From Candidatus Limnocylindrales bacterium (GTDB lineage: Bacteria; Moduliflexota; Moduliflexia; Moduliflexales; JAUQPW01): DNA of 64,000 nt. Shown here in pieces: positions 33,429 through 42,139 of the stretch; positions within the stretch are counted from its first letter, which is position 1, and every line of letters starts with the position of its first letter. The notes below the pieces were generated by a model. That model was not told where the DNA came from. It saw nothing but the letters and a program-made list of their open reading frames with translations, and searched no databases. The position numbers and the translations under genes are program-made. The stretch lies in NCBI GenBank assembly GCA_035559535.1, contig DATMBG010000052.1, forward strand, positions 21,698 through 85,697. Direction: 5' to 3'.

Positions 33429-34514
33429 ATGAAAGTTATAGATCGTTATCTTCTCCGTGAATTCCTGAAGATTTTTTTCTTAGGTTTGATTGCTCTAATT
33501 TGTGTTTTTACCATTGTGGATTTATTCGACCTGATTGACGATATCATTAAAAATCAGGTTCCTCTGAATGTACTTGTGGTCTACTTTTTAACCAAGATTC
33601 CGTGGCTTATTTTCTTTATCATGCCCATATCGATTCTTTTATCCACCCTGTTGACCTTAGGTACCTTTTCCAGGCACAGTGAGATTATTGCCATGCTGGC
33701 TAATGGAATCAGTATTTATCGAATTTCTCTGCCCTTGCTCATTTTAGGATTTCTGGCCAGCATTTTTCTGTTTATTGCCAATGAAACCTTTATTCCCTGG
33801 AGTAACCAGATCGCCGATGCCTGCAGGAGAATCATAAAAAACCGGCCCCAGGAGACTCAAATGACCAAGAGTGGGATCTGGTTCCGAAGCCCAAAAGAAA
33901 ATAGAATTTACAACATCAAACTTCTGGATCCTAACAGGAATGAACTCCATGGTGTAACGATTTATACTTTAGATAAAAATTTTAATATCAAAGAGCGGAT
34001 CGATGTAAGGGTCGCTAAATATCTGGGCAGAGAGTGGATCCTCTACAATGGTTCTCAGAGGACTTTCCAGGGCGACGTTTTAGGTGGAAATCAGACCCTA
34101 TTTGCTGAAAGGAGAGGATTTCCTATTCAACCTTCCTTTGAGGAATTCCAGCGCATTCGGAAAGACCCGGAAGAAATGACTTATCGGGAATTAAAGAATT
34201 ACATCGGCGAACTTCAAAGTACTGGATACGATGCCTCTCGTTACATTGTGGATTTACGAGGAAAGATCTCCTTCCCCTTTGTCAGTCTGGTGATGGTTAT
34301 TATCGGAATTCCTTTTGCCTTAAAATCTCCGCGAAGTGGGACCACTGTAGGAATCGGGTTGAGTATTTTCATCGGGTTCAGCTATTGGATTACCTTAAAT
34401 TTGGGGTTATCCTTAGGTCATGCCCAGATTTTCCCACCCCTTTTAGCTGCTTGGGTTTCGCACATTCTTTTTGTTGCCATCGGGGGATACCTGATTTTGA
34501 GCACCCAGACTTGA
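33429..34514 (+). CDS. lptG: LPS export ABC transporter permease LptG
   Basis: 361 residues, same family and topology as the preceding gene: N-terminal DRYLLREFLKIFFLGLIALI, three membrane helices, periplasmic jellyroll (~130-275), then GKISFPFVSLVMVIIGIPFA and two further helices. The partner of LptF; order F-G is usual. The 36-base gap contains AACTTCTGATTCCTGG, a piece of the dispersed CAGAAGTCA repeat. It converges on murJ across a 132-base gap that includes a run of nine or more G. Confidence 0.93.
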   Translation: MKVIDRYLLREFLKIFFLGLIALICVFTIVDLFDLIDDIIKNQVPLNVLVVYFLTKIPWLIFFIMPISILLSTLLTLGTFSRHSEIIAMLANGISIYRISLPLLILGFLASIFLFIANETFIPWSNQIADACRRIIKNRPQETQMTKSGIWFRSPKENRIYNIKLLDPNRNELHGVTIYTLDKNFNIKERIDVRVAKYLGREWILYNGSQRTFQGDVLGGNQTLFAERRGFPIQPSFEEFQRIRKDPEEMTYRELKNYIGELQSTGYDASRYIVDLRGKISFPFVSLVMVIIGIPFALKSPRSGTTVGIGLSIFIGFSYWITLNLGLSLGHAQIFPPLLAAWVSHILFVAIGGYLILSTQT

Positions 34515-34646
34515 CGGTATCCTCCTATGGACGGATCCCTTCATACTGCAACCGCACGAAGGGTTGACCATTCATCCTGTTAACCGATACCAGGCGAAGT
34601 GGGGGGGGGGTTGATGATAGCCCGCCAATTCAACAGAACTTTCCTC

Positions 34647-36221
34647 TCATCTCTTTATTTTTGCCTTTACCACGGCCATCACCTGCTCCAACTCCTCCAC
34701 CTGAAGAACTCTACACGCTACATAGAAGAGCCCCACACTTACCAGAATACTCAGGCTTACCCAGATAAGGTTTCCTAACAAGCCCCATGAATGCAGATAA
34801 CCGGCAAGGCTTTGCCGGGTTATCCAACAGGCCATAGCCATGACTGAAGAGGCTGCGATAATTTTAGAAAAAGAGCGGAGCAGGATTCTCCCATGAATTC
34901 CTTTGAGTTTATAACGTAGAATCGAGATTAAAAAGGTAAAATTGAAGATGGCCATGAGAGAAGTAGAGAGGGCCAATCCCCGATGGCCCAGGGGTTGAAT
35001 CAACAGCCAGTTGAGTAAAATATTATTAACAATGGAGATCAAACTGACCATCATAGGGATTTGAGTATCCTTTAAGGCATAAAAAGCCGGTACCAGGACT
35101 TTGATTCCTGCGTAAGCCGAGAGGCCGATAGCATAAAAGGCCAAAGCTCCGGCGGTTTCCTGGGTGTCAAAACTTGTAAACCGCCCGTGCTCGTAAATGA
35201 GGCGGATGATAGGACTTCCGAGTACGATAAGTCCGAACGAAGCCGGAATGGTCAGCAAAAAGACCAGACCCAGGGAGGAGGCTAGAGTCTGGCGGAATTC
35301 ATCCATGTCCTGGCGGGCGGCACTTCTGGAGATGGCCGGAAGGGTGGCCGTCGCGATAGCAACCCCGAAGACCCCGATAGGGAATTGCATAAGCCGGAAG
35401 GCATAGTTAAGCCAGGAGACCCAGCTTTGCTGGGTAGAAGCGAAATAGGTATTAATAAAAACATTGATCTGTACGGCGGCCTGGCCTATAATGGCGGGAC
35501 CGATGAGTTTCATAATCTGGCGAATACCCGGGTCTGAAAAGCTTATGATCGGCTGATAGCGAAATCCAACCCGATAGAGAGAAGGGACCTGGATAAAAAA
35601 CTGGAGTAATCCTCCGGCCAGAGTACCGATGGCCATTCCCACAATGGGTTCCTGGCCCAGATAGGGCATCAGATAAACGCAAGACACCCCTACCAGGATA
35701 GATCCCACGTTGAAGAACGTAGAAGCCGAAGCCGGAATTCCAAACCGATCCTTTGTATTTAAAATTCCCATGGCTACGGCGGCCAGGGAAATGAGTGGAA
35801 GGAAGGGAAACATGATCTGGGTCAATTTGACCGTGAGGGCTACTTTACCGGGAATATCTTCGAACCGGGGGGCCATCCAGGAGACAATCTGGTCTGAAAA
35901 CAAAATACCCAGAAAGGCAACTCCTCCTAAAAGGAGGGTAAGGGTGTTAAGGACCAGGTTGGCCAGACGCCAGGCGGCTCCCTCTCCTTTTTCCACCTGC
36001 CATTGGGTAAATGTGGTCACGAAGGCCGAGCTTAGAGCCCCTTCCGCGAATAAATCCCGGAGAAGGTTAGGGATACGGAAGGCTACAGTGAAAGCATCGT
36101 AGGCCAGTCCCGCTCCAAAGAGGGCTGCAAAAACCTGTTCCCGGATCAAACCTAAAATACGGCTGGCCATAACGGCCAGACTTACAATGCCTGAAGATTT
36201 AACAAGGCGCGAGGTTGACAT
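34647..36221 (-). CDS. murJ: lipid II flippase MurJ (MviN)
   Basis: 524-residue polytopic protein with about fourteen membrane segments. The N-terminus SRILGLIREQVFAALFGAGL and following AYDAFTVAFRIPNLLRDLFA, plus EGALSSAFV, are diagnostic. It flips lipid II, the peptidoglycan precursor, to the periplasmic side. Conserved Arg residues in the first helices (SRILGLIRE, RIPNLLRD) are present. It is transcribed toward lptFG and shares no operon. Start ATG 36221 fits the family alignment. Confidence 0.95.
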   Translation of the reverse strand: MSTSRLVKSSGIVSLAVMASRILGLIREQVFAALFGAGLAYDAFTVAFRIPNLLRDLFAEGALSSAFVTTFTQWQVEKGEGAAWRLANLVLNTLTLLLGGVAFLGILFSDQIVSWMAPRFEDIPGKVALTVKLTQIMFPFLPLISLAAVAMGILNTKDRFGIPASASTFFNVGSILVGVSCVYLMPYLGQEPIVGMAIGTLAGGLLQFFIQVPSLYRVGFRYQPIISFSDPGIRQIMKLIGPAIIGQAAVQINVFINTYFASTQQSWVSWLNYAFRLMQFPIGVFGVAIATATLPAISRSAARQDMDEFRQTLASSLGLVFLLTIPASFGLIVLGSPIIRLIYEHGRFTSFDTQETAGALAFYAIGLSAYAGIKVLVPAFYALKDTQIPMMVSLISIVNNILLNWLLIQPLGHRGLALSTSLMAIFNFTFLISILRYKLKGIHGRILLRSFSKIIAASSVMAMACWITRQSLAGYLHSWGLLGNLIWVSLSILVSVGLFYVACRVLQVEELEQVMAVVKAKIKR

Positions 36222-36356
36222 GGTTTTTATTCTAAGCTGAACGTTTTAGGGTTTCAATACTTATTTCCGGCATAATTTTCTGAAAAAAAGGTTTCCTGCT
36301 TGACAACAATCAGGAGATATTTCTACAATAACTCCAGGTATAAGGAGAATATTAAG

Positions 36357-36446
36357 ATTAGCCACAAAGGCATAAAGATATACAGGATCGGTCAATTTTC
36401 TTATTTTTAATGATCCCTTCTGTCTGTGTGCCTTTGTGGCTAATTA
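36357..36446. repeat. inverted repeat with TTAGCCACAAAGGCA arms
   Basis: Perfect 16-base arms 90 bp apart end to end. Similar CACAAAG/CTTTGTG palindromes are widespread intergenic repeats in environmental bacteria (general knowledge). Confidence 0.75.
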
Positions 36447-36495
36447 GTTTTATATCTGCTTATAGCCCAGAACGTCCCTGATAGAAAGTAGGAGC

Positions 36496-36523
36496 GTAGG
36501 GGCGTAAGGCCTTACGCCCCTAC
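36496..36523. repeat. 28-bp palindrome GTAGGGGCG-N10-CGCCCCTAC, copy 1
   Basis: Perfect 14-base arms; the variable core reads TAAGGCCTTA. Same outer arms as copies at 37946-37973 and 63825-63852, with a different self-complementary core. Confidence 0.9.
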
Positions 36524-36660
36524 AAGAACAGGAAAGTTCCTGAGAACTTCGGTGTTACAAGCCTGACAGAAAAAGGATAACAACAGGAGTGGGTACTGAG
36601 TAGTGGGTAAAGAATCTTTGGGTGTTATGGCTCAGTACTTGGTATCCCTCTTTTTTAAGC

Positions 36661-37698
36661 ATGACCACACAACCTCACCCCCTTTTACCTACTACTGTTG
36701 TAGGAAGTTATGCCACCCCTGGGTGGATGTGGACGGCATTAGAGGAAGTCAAACAGGGCAAATACGGAGTAACCGACATTAAAGAACTATATGATGACGC
36801 GGTTAAAATTGCCATTTTTGATCAGGAGAAAGCCGGTGTAGATATCATCAGCGATGGCGAGATGCGTCGATTTTTCTTTGTCCAGAATTATTACAAGCGA
36901 TTTACGGGACTTGCTCCGATCGAACCGTTGAGAAAAACGGGTCTTTATGGTTATGACAGCCCTGTCCGATATCGCCCTGTGGAAAAAATTAAGGTTCCCG
37001 AAGGCCTGGGTATTGTGGAGGAGTATCGATTTCTTCGACAAAACACCCAGAAACCCGTCAAAGTAGCCGTAGCCGGACCCTTAACCTTAACGATTCATAT
37101 TCATCTGGAAAAAAACGATCCCTATTACAAAGATCGTTTAGAGCTGGCCTATGAGTTTGCAGAAGTGGTCAATGCGGAATTAAAGGCCCTGGTGGCCGAA
37201 GGAGCTGATTTTATTCAAATTGATGAGCCCTCCTATGCCATTATTCCAGGGACCACCCGGGATTGGATTCATCTTTTTAACAAGTGTGTTGAAGGGGTCA
37301 ATGCCAAGATCGCCCTTCATATTTGTTTTGGCAATCTCCTCAGCAGACCTCGCGGAAAGCGTACGTATCGTTGGATGTTTCCCGACTTACTGGAAGCCAA
37401 GGCCCAACAATTTGTCTTTGAGTATGCCAATCGCGAAATGAAAGAAATCGAGCTTTGGAAAGAGTTTGGGATCGACCGTGAGTTAGGAGCCGGTCTCATC
37501 GACGTAAAGTCCTTCTATGTGGAGACCCCTGAGGATGTTGCCGAGCGTATTCGAGAAACCCTCAAATATGTTCCTGCCGAGAAACTTTATATCAACCCCG
37601 ATTGCGGTTTTTTCCCGGTTCCCCGATGGCTGGCCTATCTTAAACTGCAGCGGATGGTTGAGGGGACAAAGATTGTGCGGAAGGAGTTAGCAGGTTAA
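36661..37698 (+). CDS. cobalamin-independent methionine synthase-like protein (MetE C-terminal family)
   Basis: 345-residue single-domain protein resembling the catalytic barrel of MetE and related methyltransferases. TTVVGSYATPGWMWTALEEV at the start, GADFIQIDEPSYAI in the middle, and candidate zinc ligands His in LHICFGN and Cys in INPDCGFFPVPRW are all recognisable. Half the length of full MetE, as in archaeal-type or side-activity methylthiol transferases; the real methyl donor and acceptor are uncertain. The ATG at 36661 is preferred over an upstream start at 36622 in repeat DNA. Stand-alone gene. Confidence 0.85.
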   Translation: MTTQPHPLLPTTVVGSYATPGWMWTALEEVKQGKYGVTDIKELYDDAVKIAIFDQEKAGVDIISDGEMRRFFFVQNYYKRFTGLAPIEPLRKTGLYGYDSPVRYRPVEKIKVPEGLGIVEEYRFLRQNTQKPVKVAVAGPLTLTIHIHLEKNDPYYKDRLELAYEFAEVVNAELKALVAEGADFIQIDEPSYAIIPGTTRDWIHLFNKCVEGVNAKIALHICFGNLLSRPRGKRTYRWMFPDLLEAKAQQFVFEYANREMKEIELWKEFGIDRELGAGLIDVKSFYVETPEDVAERIRETLKYVPAEKLYINPDCGFFPVPRWLAYLKLQRMVEGTKIVRKELAG

Positions 37699-37800
37699 GA
37701 GCGAATAGCAGGTTAACCGTCCCGGACAGTAGGTTAACCGTCCCGGTTGACATAAGAGAAGCTATGCTCTCTATAGTTCTCAGAAGTAATCTTTCTTTAT

Positions 37801-37893
37801 TCAGCCTGGACTGGTAAGCATGGCTTTACCGGTTCAGATCCCGAACTATGCAAAAAATGAGCATACCCGAAAACTGTAGCGTAGGCAGGCTGA
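37801..37893. repeat. multi-stem palindromic element
   Basis: Outer stem TCAGCCTG (37801-37808) with CAGGCTGA (37886-37893) encloses at least two hairpins: ACTGGTAAGC-ATG-GCTTTACCGGT (37810-37833) and TATGC-N9-GCATA (37847-37865). Shape resembles a three-way junction RNA or a decayed mobile element. Confidence 0.5.
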
Positions 37894-37945
37894 GGATGAA
37901 GTTTTTTGTCTTAAACCTTGTTTCTTTATCTATATTTTAACCGAG

Positions 37946-37973
37946 GTAGGGGCGATCGGCCGGTCGCCCCTAC
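37946..37973. repeat. 28-bp palindrome GTAGGGGCG-N10-CGCCCCTAC, copy 2
   Basis: Core ATCGGCCGGT pairs with one G-T wobble; otherwise self-complementary over 14-base arms. It ends 15 bases before the csx20 start codon. Confidence 0.85.
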
Positions 37974-37988
37974 CGGGGAACCTATAAA

Positions 37989-38381
37989 ATGCCCAAAATG
38001 TTACTTCTCTTTTCCCATGAATTAACCCAGGACCAAATCAAAGATGCCAGGGCTACTTTAAACATCACCGAATTTGTCCCCCTGTCTGTGGATCTGGAAG
38101 GTCTCTGGAAGAATATTCCCCCCACCAAACCTTCGTTAAGTGAGTATCTGGAACCCCTTCGTAGATGGATGAAAGGGCATGCAGAGCCTGGAGATTATGT
38201 ATTGATCCAGGGTGATTTTGGGGCCGTCTATTTAATGGTTAATTTTGCCTTTTCTGCTGGTTTAATTCCTGTTTATTCCACCACCGAACGGGAAGTGGTG
38301 GAGAAGGCCTTGCCGGATAACACGGTGAGATCGGAACGGGTGTTCCGGCATAGGATGTTTAGAAGATATGAAAAGGAGTGA
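37989..38381 (+). CDS. csx20: CRISPR-associated protein Csx20 (putative ring nuclease)
   Basis: 130-residue protein. The start KMLLLFSHELTQDQIKDARA and the centre PGDYVLIQGDFGAVYLMVNF match the Csx20 family, an accessory of type III CRISPR systems; its members are reported or proposed to be ring nucleases that degrade cyclic oligoadenylate (recalled knowledge). The fold looks like a small Rossmann/CARF-type domain. It ends 5 bases before the CARF-HEPN gene, so the pair is one operon: an effector plus its off-switch. Weak ribosome-binding site; a palindromic repeat sits just upstream. No Cas10, Csm/Cmr genes or array occur in the window. Confidence 0.75.
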   Translation: MPKMLLLFSHELTQDQIKDARATLNITEFVPLSVDLEGLWKNIPPTKPSLSEYLEPLRRWMKGHAEPGDYVLIQGDFGAVYLMVNFAFSAGLIPVYSTTEREVVEKALPDNTVRSERVFRHRMFRRYEKE

Positions 38382-38386
38382 GTCCA

Positions 38387-39712
38387 ATGAGTCAAGTCAT
38401 GCTTGCCTTTTTAGGAACCAACGATTACTTACCTTGTAACTATTTGCTGAATGAGAAAGGGAAGATCAGTGGAGTGCGATTTATTCAGGAAGCTCTGGTT
38501 TCTTTATTCTGCAAAGATTGGACGGAAAAGGATAGGATTATTATTTTTCTGACTGAAGAGGCTAAAAATAAAAACTGGGTGGATAATGGTCATAAGGATA
38601 GGGACGGTAAACCTCTGCAGAGAGAAGGATTAAAAAGAAGATTAGAATCTTTAGGGTTAAAGACTAAAATTCTTGACAAAGAAATTCCGGATGGGCGAAC
38701 GGAAGAGGAGATTTGGAGAATTTTTGATGAGGTTCTTAATCAAATAGATCATGGGGATGAAGTAATATTTGATATGACCCATGCTTTCCGTTCTCTCCCT
38801 ATGCTTGCCATCATCATATTGAACTATGCAAAGGTCATAAAGAATATCAAAATAAATGGAGTTTACTACGGTGCCTTTGAATCCTTAGGCAGTATTCGCG
38901 AAGTGGAAAAAATGGCAGTCCAGGATCGTAACGTTCCAATTTTCAATCTTACCCCCTTTGTTCGTCTTTTCGATTGGACGAATGCCATACATAATTTTAT
39001 TACGTATGGGGACGCTAAAGATATCAGTGAGCTGACTCAACAAGAAATAAAATCTATTCTGGCAGATACACAAGGAAAAGACGAGGGCGCACAAAACCTC
39101 CGGGAACTGAGTAAACAACTAAAGAAGCTCACCAAATTAATTCAGACAAGTCGAGGACCTGGTCTCATCGATGGATTTGATTTTGACGGCTTAAGAGAAC
39201 TGATAAAAAAAGAAGGATTCTTAAAACCGATAAATCCTTTACTCGATAAAATAGCGAATAAAATTAAAGATTTTAAAAATAAAGATATTAAAAACGGATA
39301 TGCTGCGGTTGAATGGTGTATTCAACACAATTTAATACCACAGGGTTATACTCTACTTCAAGAGACGATGATTAGCGAGGTTGTCGTAAGACATTTTGGT
39401 CAGAGCGAAATTCTCAATGAAGACAAAAGGAAACTTGCTGCTCAGGCTCTCCATATTGCAAATAGAAACATTATTGCAAATAGAAAAATTCCTGAAGAGG
39501 AATGGGAAGAGCCAGCTAAAAGTAGAAAAGAAGACGTTCAAAAAATTATAAGTTGCCTGAGCGAGGATTTTATTAAGATATATGACTCGATAACGCAAGA
39601 TAGAAATGATATAAACCATGCCGGGTTCAGAACTCAACCCTCTCAACCCGAGGACTTACAGGAGAGATTAAAGGAAAGATATTACAAGAACTTGAAAAAA
39701 GGTTTGGCCTAG
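38387..39712 (+). CDS. csx1: CARF-HEPN ribonuclease, Csx1/Csx2 (TM1812) family
   Basis: About 441 residues. The N-terminal CARF domain begins MLAFLGTNDYLPCNYL and contains FDMTHAFRSLPMLAIIILNY, the DxTH-type motif of the TM1812/DxTHG family that senses cyclic oligoadenylates. The C-terminal helical HEPN domain carries the catalytic RxxxxH as DRNDINHAG (about Arg406/His411). Family members are activated by the second messenger made by Cas10 and then degrade RNA. ATG 38387 is chosen because AAGGAG lies 10 bases ahead; the GTG at 38378 is too close. Codon use in this gene looks more AT-rich than its neighbours, consistent with acquisition. No type III effector genes are nearby. Confidence 0.85.
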   Translation: MSQVMLAFLGTNDYLPCNYLLNEKGKISGVRFIQEALVSLFCKDWTEKDRIIIFLTEEAKNKNWVDNGHKDRDGKPLQREGLKRRLESLGLKTKILDKEIPDGRTEEEIWRIFDEVLNQIDHGDEVIFDMTHAFRSLPMLAIIILNYAKVIKNIKINGVYYGAFESLGSIREVEKMAVQDRNVPIFNLTPFVRLFDWTNAIHNFITYGDAKDISELTQQEIKSILADTQGKDEGAQNLRELSKQLKKLTKLIQTSRGPGLIDGFDFDGLRELIKKEGFLKPINPLLDKIANKIKDFKNKDIKNGYAAVEWCIQHNLIPQGYTLLQETMISEVVVRHFGQSEILNEDKRKLAAQALHIANRNIIANRKIPEEEWEEPAKSRKEDVQKIISCLSEDFIKIYDSITQDRNDINHAGFRTQPSQPEDLQERLKERYYKNLKKGLA

Positions 39713-39805
39713 TACGGGCACGGCAGGCCATGTTTCTGCTTATAACCCGCTATACAAGCTCCTGAGCATGCCGATGCCTTTACTTCTGATTAGAAAGCCA
39801 TATCT

Positions 39806-41029
39806 ATGCCCGAACCCTATCAAAACCTCTGGCAACCTCCCATTGACTCCTTACCAGACCTGTTATGGGAAGTAATGATTGTAGGCGCCGGACCTGCCGG
39901 TTCCATGGCAGCCCTACATTTAGCCTCTCGGGGGCATAAGGTTCTGCTGATAGATAAGCAGAGATTTCCCAGGGATAAGATTTGTGGCGACGGTCTTATT
40001 CCCGATGCCATCAGGTGCCTTCAAAGGGCGGGTTTGTATGAAAAAGTCTCTAAAGTCGGGTGGAAAACTAAAGAAATAACTGCATTCAGTCCCTCCCGTA
40101 TAAGATTTGAAGTGCCTGGTGACTTCCTGACGGTTAAAAGACTGATTCTCGATGAGATAATTGCCAGGGAAGCCGTTTCCAAGGGGGCTACCTTCTGCCA
40201 GGGAACAGTTCAAGCTATTTCAAGGGACCCGGATGGCATGATTCGGGCTTCGTTTTCAGAATCACCCCAACAGGTTCGGGCGCGTATTGGTATGATCGCA
40301 ACGGGTGCGGATATTTCTTTATTGAAAAATCTAGGGATGGTTTCACACCTGAGGGCCAGTGCGGTGGCTCTACGTTGCTATGTACGTTCTTCATTTAATC
40401 TGAATCAACTGGTCATATCCTTTGATCGCTCCATTATCCCAGGTTATGCCTGGATATTTCCCATAAGCCGTGACGAGTACAACGTGGGTTGCGGTATGGC
40501 ATACCGAAACGGTGCCAAAACCAAGGGGAATTTAAAGGAAATCTTCCATACCTTCGTAGCTGAGTTTCCCCTGGCGCGAGAATTGATGAAGCAGGGTGAA
40601 ATCCTTACTCCCCTTCAAGGGGCCCTTCTTCGATGTGGTTTAAAAGGTTCTTACCCTTTCAAGGGTAGGAATATATTAGCCATCGGGGAAACGATCGGGG
40701 CCACGTTCCCTTTCACCGGGGAAGGGATCGGCAAAGCTATGGAGACAGGGGAGCTGGCCGCATCGATAGTTCATAAGTCGCTGGTGGAGGGGAATTTCCA
40801 ATACCTGCATGAATTTCCACGTCTCCTGGAGGAAGAGTTGAGACCTCGTTATCTGGGATACCAGATTGCCGAAAACTGGCTTTCCAAAGCCTGGCTTAAC
40901 GACCTGATAGCCCGTCGTGCTCAGAAAAGCAGGTTCTTGCAGAATGCCTTTGCAGGTATTATTACCGAGACGGTGGACCCGCGAACCGTTTTCTCCGTAT
41001 GGGGAATTTTAAAATCGTTGTGGAGGTAA
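39806..41029 (+). CDS. geranylgeranyl reductase family FAD-dependent oxidoreductase
   Basis: 407 residues. The FAD-binding Rossmann motif VMIVGAGPAGSMAALHLASR (about 22-41) and DKQRFPRDKICGDGL (the C-G-D-G motif of GGR/lipid reductases) lie near the N-terminus. GETIGATFPFTGEGIGKAME is the second dinucleotide-side motif. Such flavoenzymes reduce isoprenoid chains or act as halogenase-like/quinone-linked oxidoreductases; here the product is unknown. It has an N-terminal extension of ~20 residues before the FAD motif. Stands alone, after the csx1 gene by 93 bases, with no sign of co-function. Confidence 0.85.
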   Translation: MPEPYQNLWQPPIDSLPDLLWEVMIVGAGPAGSMAALHLASRGHKVLLIDKQRFPRDKICGDGLIPDAIRCLQRAGLYEKVSKVGWKTKEITAFSPSRIRFEVPGDFLTVKRLILDEIIAREAVSKGATFCQGTVQAISRDPDGMIRASFSESPQQVRARIGMIATGADISLLKNLGMVSHLRASAVALRCYVRSSFNLNQLVISFDRSIIPGYAWIFPISRDEYNVGCGMAYRNGAKTKGNLKEIFHTFVAEFPLARELMKQGEILTPLQGALLRCGLKGSYPFKGRNILAIGETIGATFPFTGEGIGKAMETGELAASIVHKSLVEGNFQYLHEFPRLLEEELRPRYLGYQIAENWLSKAWLNDLIARRAQKSRFLQNAFAGIITETVDPRTVFSVWGILKSLWR

Positions 41030-41090
41030 GCCTGGGCAAGTTACAAGTAATAATCGAATTGTTGATCAACTCCCTGAGTTGAAGGCAAAG

Positions 41091-41118
41091 GTCCCTTATG
41101 TCAAATGGGGACCTTTGA
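41091..41118. repeat. hairpin CAAAGGTCCC / GGGACCTTTG
   Basis: 10-base perfect arms with a 12-base loop in the gap after the flavoprotein gene; GACCTACTAA follows. Possible terminator without a T-tract, or another dispersed element. Coordinates approximate by a few bases. Confidence 0.5.
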
Positions 41119-41232
41119 CCTACTAATCTGTAAATTTAATCCCTGAACTCTAAGCATGGGAAGCCTCTGCAGGGGGCTTTCCCATTGTGTCAAACAGGCC
41201 TTTTGAAAATTTCTGAAGAGTTGATATATCTG

Positions 41233-41261
41233 TTGACACCCATTTACCTACCTGGTAGCAT
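41233..41261 (+). promoter_or_regulatory. candidate sigma-70 promoter of the Uma2 gene
   Basis: TTGACA (41233-41238), 17-base spacer, TAGCAT (41256-41261), about 70 bases before the Uma2 start codon. The spacer holds CTACCTGGTAG, a short palindrome that could be an operator. Confidence 0.5.
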
Positions 41262-41328
41262 ATTCTTAAAAGGGAATATCGTCATTTTAAAACCCAGTAT
41301 TATTTTTTAAAACCGAGGAGTGAGGCTT

Positions 41329-42117
41329 ATGGAAGAAAGGCATAACGCTGGAGTGACCCTGGAAGAGGTGGAAATACCTCCTACCGAGGATGAACTTCCT
41401 TACAGTGATGGAATCCCCATGGAATCCGAACGACATGTCTTACAAATGTACCTGTTGATCCTTCCGCTGCGACAGTTTTGGAGAGATCGAGAGTTTTTCG
41501 TGGGGGGGAACATGTTTATCTACTTTAGCCTGAAACAGTTACGCCATCAGGACTTTCGAGGGCCAGATGTATTTGTGGTGTTAGATGTACCGAAACGGGA
41601 GCGGAAGAGTTGGGTAGTGTGGCAGGAGGGAAAAGGTCCGGATGTGGTGATTGAGTTGTTGTCGGAGAGTACGGCCGGAATAGACAAAGGGGAGAAAAAG
41701 CGGGTGTATCAGGATCAGTTGAAAGTAACAGAGTATTTTTGGTATGATCCGTTTACGGGGGAACTGGCCGGGTTTCAATTACAGGGTGGAATCTATGTGC
41801 CGATCGAGCCGGACGTTGAGGGAGGATTGGTAAGTAAGCGGTTAGGGCTGAAGTTGGTAAAATGGGCGGGAAAGTATGCAGGGGTAGATGCAGTGTGGCT
41901 GCGGTGGGCGACGAGGGAAGGTGAGTTATTGCCCACGGAGGAAGAGTTAGCCGAACAGGAAAGACAACGGGCCGAACAGGAAAGACAACGGGCCGAACAG
42001 GAAAAACGACGGGCCGAACAGGCAGAGCAGCTTGCCAGACAGCAGAAGCAGAGAGCAGATGAGTTAGAGGCGCTGTTGGCTCGTTACCGAGAACGTTTTG
42101 GAGAGGTACCAGAATAA
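41329..42117 (+). CDS. Uma2 family (DUF820) PD-(D/E)XK nuclease-like protein
   Basis: 262-residue protein. Motifs DVFVVLDVPKRERKSWVVWQ and GPDVVIELLSESTAGIDKGE, then KVTEYFWYDPFTGELAG, are typical of Uma2 proteins, a family of restriction-endonuclease-fold proteins abundant in cyanobacteria and other multicellular or filamentous bacteria; biological role mostly unknown. The C-terminal tail is a charged helix built on a 21-base tandem repeat (AEQERQR units, 41950-42012). GAGGAG precedes ATG 41329, and a good promoter lies at 41233-41261. Confidence 0.88.
   Translation: MEERHNAGVTLEEVEIPPTEDELPYSDGIPMESERHVLQMYLLILPLRQFWRDREFFVGGNMFIYFSLKQLRHQDFRGPDVFVVLDVPKRERKSWVVWQEGKGPDVVIELLSESTAGIDKGEKKRVYQDQLKVTEYFWYDPFTGELAGFQLQGGIYVPIEPDVEGGLVSKRLGLKLVKWAGKYAGVDAVWLRWATREGELLPTEEELAEQERQRAEQERQRAEQEKRRAEQAEQLARQQKQRADELEALLARYRERFGEVPE
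41950..42012. repeat. three tandem 21-bp units inside the Uma2 gene
   Basis: Two identical copies of a 21-bp unit beginning GCCGAACAGGAAAGACAACG (41950-41970, 41971-41991) and a third with two changes (41992-42012). In frame, each encodes AEQERQR, so copy-number change would lengthen the tail without breaking the protein. Confidence 0.9.
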
Positions 42118-42139
42118 TCTGTAGGGTTAGCAGCAGTTG

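Larger units (their letters stand above)
36222..36660. other. intergenic region with three palindromic repeats
   Basis: About 440 bases between murJ and the MetE-like gene. Contains a 16-base-arm inverted repeat (ATTAGCCACAAAGGCA 36357-36372 with 36431-36446), a perfect 28-bp palindrome (36496-36523), and GGGTACTGAG/CTCAGTAC-type inverted sequence (~36594-36645). No riboswitch or small gene was recognised. Confidence 0.6.
37699..37988. other. repeat- and structure-rich region upstream of csx20
   Basis: About 290 bases. Contains two units of AGGTTAACCGTCCCGG (37710-37725, 37731-37746), a branched palindromic element (37801-37893) and a 28-bp palindrome (37946-37973) ending 15 bases before the csx20 start codon. 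No CRISPR-like spaced repeats: the two units are adjacent, not separated by spacers. Confidence 0.6.

Noticed and set aside
37691-37751. Possible CRISPR array beside csx20
   Set aside because: Only two adjacent near-repeats with a spacer of five bases; no regular repeat-spacer pattern anywhere in the window.
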